64,000 nt of DNA from contig NZ_FZOO01000001.1 in assembly GCF_900188375.1 (NCBI RefSeq), positions 434,001 through 498,000 on the forward strand. The letters run 5' to 3'. Source of the DNA: Geodermatophilus pulveris. GTDB lineage: Bacteria > Actinomycetota > Actinomycetes > Mycobacteriales > Geodermatophilaceae. The notes under the pieces are model-generated. The model did no database searches. It was not told the origin of the DNA and saw only the letters and a list, made by a program, of their open reading frames with translations. Shown piece by piece: positions 59,617 through 64,000 of the stretch; position 1 is the first letter of the stretch; every line of letters starts with the position of its first letter. The translations under genes and the position numbers were made by a program.

Positions 59617-60398
59617 CTAGACGACGTCGCGGCGGACGGCGAGCAACGTCCCCAGCACGGCCGCCACGATCCCGTAGCCGAGCAGCACCAGCCCGCCCTG
59701 CCAGGGCTCGAGCAGCTCGGTCAGCCCGATCGTGGCCGTCATCGCCTCCAGCGCGCCGCCGGGCAGCCACTTGTAGGCGTCGGACAGGGCCGGGACCAGC
59801 TGCACGATCGCCTCGACGACGAACAGGTAGACCAGAGCGCCCACGATGGCGCCCACCTGGTTGCGCACCAGCGCGCCCACCCCGACGCCGATCACCGTGT
59901 AGACGACCAGCGCCGCCCCGACCCCGGCGAGCACGCGCAGGTTGTCCCCGGACAGCTCCGGGGCGTCCCCGCGGGCGCCGGCGTAGACCAGCACGACGGC
60001 GACGTTGACGGCGATGACCACCACGGCCAGCGGCACCGCGGCCAGCGCGTAGGCGAGCAGCTTGGCGGTGATGACCCGCCCGCGCCGCGGCGTGGTGAGG
60101 AAGGTCGGGGTGGCGGTGCGGTGCCGGAACTCCTGGGTGGTCCCGATGATGCCGAGGATGAGGAAGAGCACCGTGACGTTGGCGCCGGTCGCCAGGGCCA
60201 GCTGCTCGTACTCCGGGGTGCCCACCGGGGGCAGCGGCGGGCCGCCCCCGCCGGGGCCGCCCCCGCCGTCGTCGGCACTGCCGGCGAAGGCGGTGAACAG
60301 CGCGGTGAAGCCGGCGACCAGGACGCACGCGCCGAGCAGCAGCCCGATCCAGACGCGGGTGGTGAACAGCTTGGTCCACTCGGCACGGACCAGGGCGG

Positions 60399-60402
<4 letters not shown>
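59617..60402 (-). CDS. ABC-2 type transporter permease
   Basis: 261 aa with six transmembrane helices, a Gly/Pro-rich outer loop between helices 1 and 2 (GSADDGGGGPGGGGPPLPP), and the ABC-2 coupling segment (EFRHRTATPTFLTTPRRGRVITAKLLAY). It forms an exporter with the ATPase encoded just upstream; GTG at 60402 overlaps that gene's stop by 4 nt. The substrate is unknown. Confidence 0.9.
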
Positions 60403-61421
<1,019 letters not shown>

Positions 61422-61554
61422 CCCCGCGGCCGTCCCGGGAGCGGCCGGCGGGCGTGTCGCGGCGTGACCCCGGGCACACCGCTGACCGGTACTTCGATAG
61501 CTTGGGCCGGCCGGTGCCGCCCCGGGGCGGCGGGACGACGAGCGAGGGGGGGCC

Positions 61555-62019
61555 GTGAGCGCCTACCGCACGGTCGTCGTCGGGACCGACGGGTCGCGGT
61601 CCTCGCTGATCGCCGTCGAGCGCGCCGGCGCGCTCGCCGGGGCCTGCGGTGCCCGGCTGGTCATCGTCTGCGCCTATCTGCCCTCCCGGAGCGACGAGCG
61701 CGAGGCCCGCCGGGCCCGGGCGGAGATCGGCGAGGAGGTCCGGCCGGTCGTCGGGCCGGCGCCGGCGGAGCAGACCGTGCGCGCCGCGGCGGAGGCGGCC
61801 GTCGCCGCCGGCGCCGGCGCGGGGGACGTCGACGAGCTCGCCGTCGTCGGCTCACCGGTGGAGACGCTCATCGACGTGGTCACCCGGACGCAGGCGGACC
61901 TGCTCGTCGTCGGCAACCGCGGGATGGACGGCACCAAGGGCCGGCTGGTGGGGTCGGTGCCCGGCGACGTGACCCGCCGCTCGTCGGTCGACGTCCTGGT
62001 CGTGCACACCACCGACTGA
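61555..62019 (+). CDS. Universal stress protein (UspA family)
   Basis: 154 aa, a single Usp domain. TVVVGTDGSRSS with the nucleotide Asp at the start, and the ATP-binding signature GNRGMDGTKGRLVGSVPGDV (G-x2-G-x9-G-S) near the end. ATP-binding Usp proteins act in dormancy and stress physiology. GTG at 61555 with GAGGGGGG upstream. The cyclase gene follows after 35 nt on the same strand. Confidence 0.93.
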   Translation: MSAYRTVVVGTDGSRSSLIAVERAGALAGACGARLVIVCAYLPSRSDEREARRARAEIGEEVRPVVGPAPAEQTVRAAAEAAVAAGAGAGDVDELAVVGSPVETLIDVVTRTQADLLVVGNRGMDGTKGRLVGSVPGDVTRRSSVDVLVVHTTD

Positions 62020-62054
62020 CCCCGCTGCCGGCCGCACCCCGGGACCCCGACGCC

Positions 62055-63107
62055 GTGACCGACCCCGACGACCCCCGCGAGGCGCTGCTGCGCGTGCTCC
62101 TGGGCGGTCCGCGCCGGTACACCCGCCTGCAGGTCGGCGCGATGGCGGGCATGCCCCCCGAGCGCACCCGTCGGCTGTGGCGGGCGCTGGGCTTCCCGGA
62201 CGCCGCCGACGACGACCAGGTCTTCACCGACGCGGACGTGCAGGCGCTCGCCCTGCTCTCGGCACTGATCGACACCGGCTTCGTCGACGAGGACTTCGAG
62301 GCGTCGATCATCCGGGCGATGGCGCAGTCGCTGTCCCGTCTCGCCGACTGGCAGACCGACCTGCTCGCCGACGTGCTCGCCCGCGACGACGCGAGAGGGG
62401 AGACCCCGATCGACCCGCAGCGGGCGGTGGAGGGCACCCGCCGGCTGCTGCCGCTGCTGCGGGCGCTGCAGGACTACGTGTGGCGGCGCCACCTGGCCGC
62501 CAACGCCGAGCGGCTGCTGGCCAGCGCCGGCGGCGACCGCCGCGAGCTGGCCGTGGGCTTCGCCGACCTGGTCGGCTACACCAGCCGCAGCCGCGGCATG
62601 GCCGGCCGCGAGCTCGGCGCGATGGTGGAGGACTTCGAGGGCACGGCCGCCGAGGTCATCGCCCGGCACCGCGGGCGGGTCGTCAAGACGGTGGGGGACG
62701 GCGTCCTCTACACCGCCGTCTCGGCGATCGACGCCGTCGAGATCGGGCTGGAGCTGCCGGAGACCTGGCAGACCGGCGACCGGCCGCCGCTGCGGGTCGG
62801 CGCGGCCTACGGCACCGTGCTCACCCACCTCGGCGACGTCTACTCGCCGGTGGTGAACCTGGCCAGCCGGCTGACCTCGCTCGGCCGGCCGGGGGCGCTG
62901 CTCGTCGACCGCGAGCTGGCCCGGCGGCTGCGCGGGCTGCCCCGCTACCGGGTGCGGCCGCTGCGCCGGGTGTCGGTGCGCGGCTACGACGAGCTGCAGC
63001 CCTGGCTGGTGCGCCGCCGGCCGGCGGGGGAGGCCGACCTGGCGCTGGAGGGCATGCTCGACGAGATGGCCGACGACGTCCTGGAGGACGACCTCGACGA
63101 CGGATGA
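62055..63107 (+). CDS. Class III adenylate cyclase with N-terminal regulatory domain
   Basis: 350 aa. Residues ~1-150 are an alpha-helical regulatory domain like those of mycobacterial Rv1264/Rv2212 cyclases; ~160-335 form the catalytic domain. Metal Asp171 (FADLVGYT) and Asp215, purine-selecting Lys211 (KTVGDGV) and a nearby Asp261, and the transition-state Asn268 and Arg272 (VNLASR) are all present, so a homodimer should make cAMP from ATP. No membrane segment. GTG at 62055, weak ribosome binding site. It follows the universal stress protein gene. Confidence 0.92.
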   Translation: MTDPDDPREALLRVLLGGPRRYTRLQVGAMAGMPPERTRRLWRALGFPDAADDDQVFTDADVQALALLSALIDTGFVDEDFEASIIRAMAQSLSRLADWQTDLLADVLARDDARGETPIDPQRAVEGTRRLLPLLRALQDYVWRRHLAANAERLLASAGGDRRELAVGFADLVGYTSRSRGMAGRELGAMVEDFEGTAAEVIARHRGRVVKTVGDGVLYTAVSAIDAVEIGLELPETWQTGDRPPLRVGAAYGTVLTHLGDVYSPVVNLASRLTSLGRPGALLVDRELARRLRGLPRYRVRPLRRVSVRGYDELQPWLVRRRPAGEADLALEGMLDEMADDVLEDDLDDG

Positions 63108-63137
63108 GGGAACCCGGTCGCGCCGGCCCGGGCCGGG

Positions 63138-63155
63138 GAGGCACCCTGGTGCCTC
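63138..63155 (+). promoter_or_regulatory. Hairpin abutting the ABC-F start codon
   Basis: GAGGCAC and GTGCCTC pair (7 bp, 4-nt loop) and end at the base before the GTG at 63156. The left arm includes the only Shine-Dalgarno-like GGGGAGG, so pairing would mask it. It could serve as terminator of the cyclase gene, translational control of the ABC-F gene, or both. Confidence 0.4.

Positions 63156-64000
<845 letters not shown>

Overview
The window is 64 kb of very GC-rich actinobacterial chromosome with short intergenic gaps and frequent GTG starts. Its marker genes are actinobacterial: WhiB7 and WhiB1, a mycoredoxin, a SigR/RsrA-type sigma/anti-sigma pair, UPF0182, a fused 2-oxoglutarate dehydrogenase/decarboxylase (Kgd), the PdtaS histidine kinase, nickel superoxide dismutase with its SodX protease, ribosomal protein bL37 and a C1:U72 initiator tRNA. 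The general look suggests Geodermatophilaceae (Blastococcus, Geodermatophilus or Modestobacter), but that placement is an inference from memory. I see no phage, insertion sequence, CRISPR array or rRNA.

Region by region. 1-5.1 kb: the end of an unidentified gene, a DUF2510 membrane protein, and an overlapping set of two M16 peptidase-family subunits plus a NudC-like Nudix hydrolase. 5.1-20 kb: a block whose order recalls M. tuberculosis Rv3193c-Rv3199c: a pseudokinase-like protein and an ANTAR protein, then mycoredoxin, UvrD2-like helicase, WhiB7 with a long attenuator leader, an ABC1/UbiB kinase, an E1/ThiF-like protein, a zinc-ribbon protein, two metallopeptidases, a PDZ-Lon protease and UPF0182. 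20-21 kb: two initiator tRNA genes flanking a second ANTAR gene. 21-30.3 kb: VOC and pyruvyl-transferase-like proteins, a transsulfuration pair (cbs-metB), two aldo/keto reductases and a four-gene operon ending in a xylulokinase. 30.3-47.5 kb: a second block recalling Rv3216-Rv3228: hisN, DUF2795, a DUF2087 regulator, esterase, rsgA-aroA, an aldehyde dehydrogenase, SRAP, a spermidine-synthase-like protein, YbaK, sigR-rsrA, bL37, a biotin-carboxylase-like N-domain protein plus a biotin carrier, GNAT, PdtaS, WhiB1 and a lipid kinase. 47.5-64 kb: GNATs, a HAD phosphatase, pssA-psd, divergent sodN/sodX, rmlC, malic enzyme, kgd, an ankyrin protein, an ABC exporter, a universal stress protein, a class III cyclase and a truncated ABC-F ATPase.

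The biology is mainly stress response and housekeeping. Thiol/oxidative stress is covered by SigR-RsrA, mycoredoxin and NiSOD. Antibiotic or translation stress is covered by WhiB7, the neighbouring ABC1 kinase and an ABC-F protein. DNA repair is covered by the UvrD2-like helicase and SRAP. The most informative non-coding structures are: a whiB7 leader with an upstream ORF and mutually exclusive antiterminator and terminator hairpins; a sigR upstream region that looks able to make two protein isoforms from two promoters; many probable leaderless promoters (TANNNT 6-9 nt before the start codon); several long perfect hairpins between convergent genes; and two small families of dispersed palindromic repeats.
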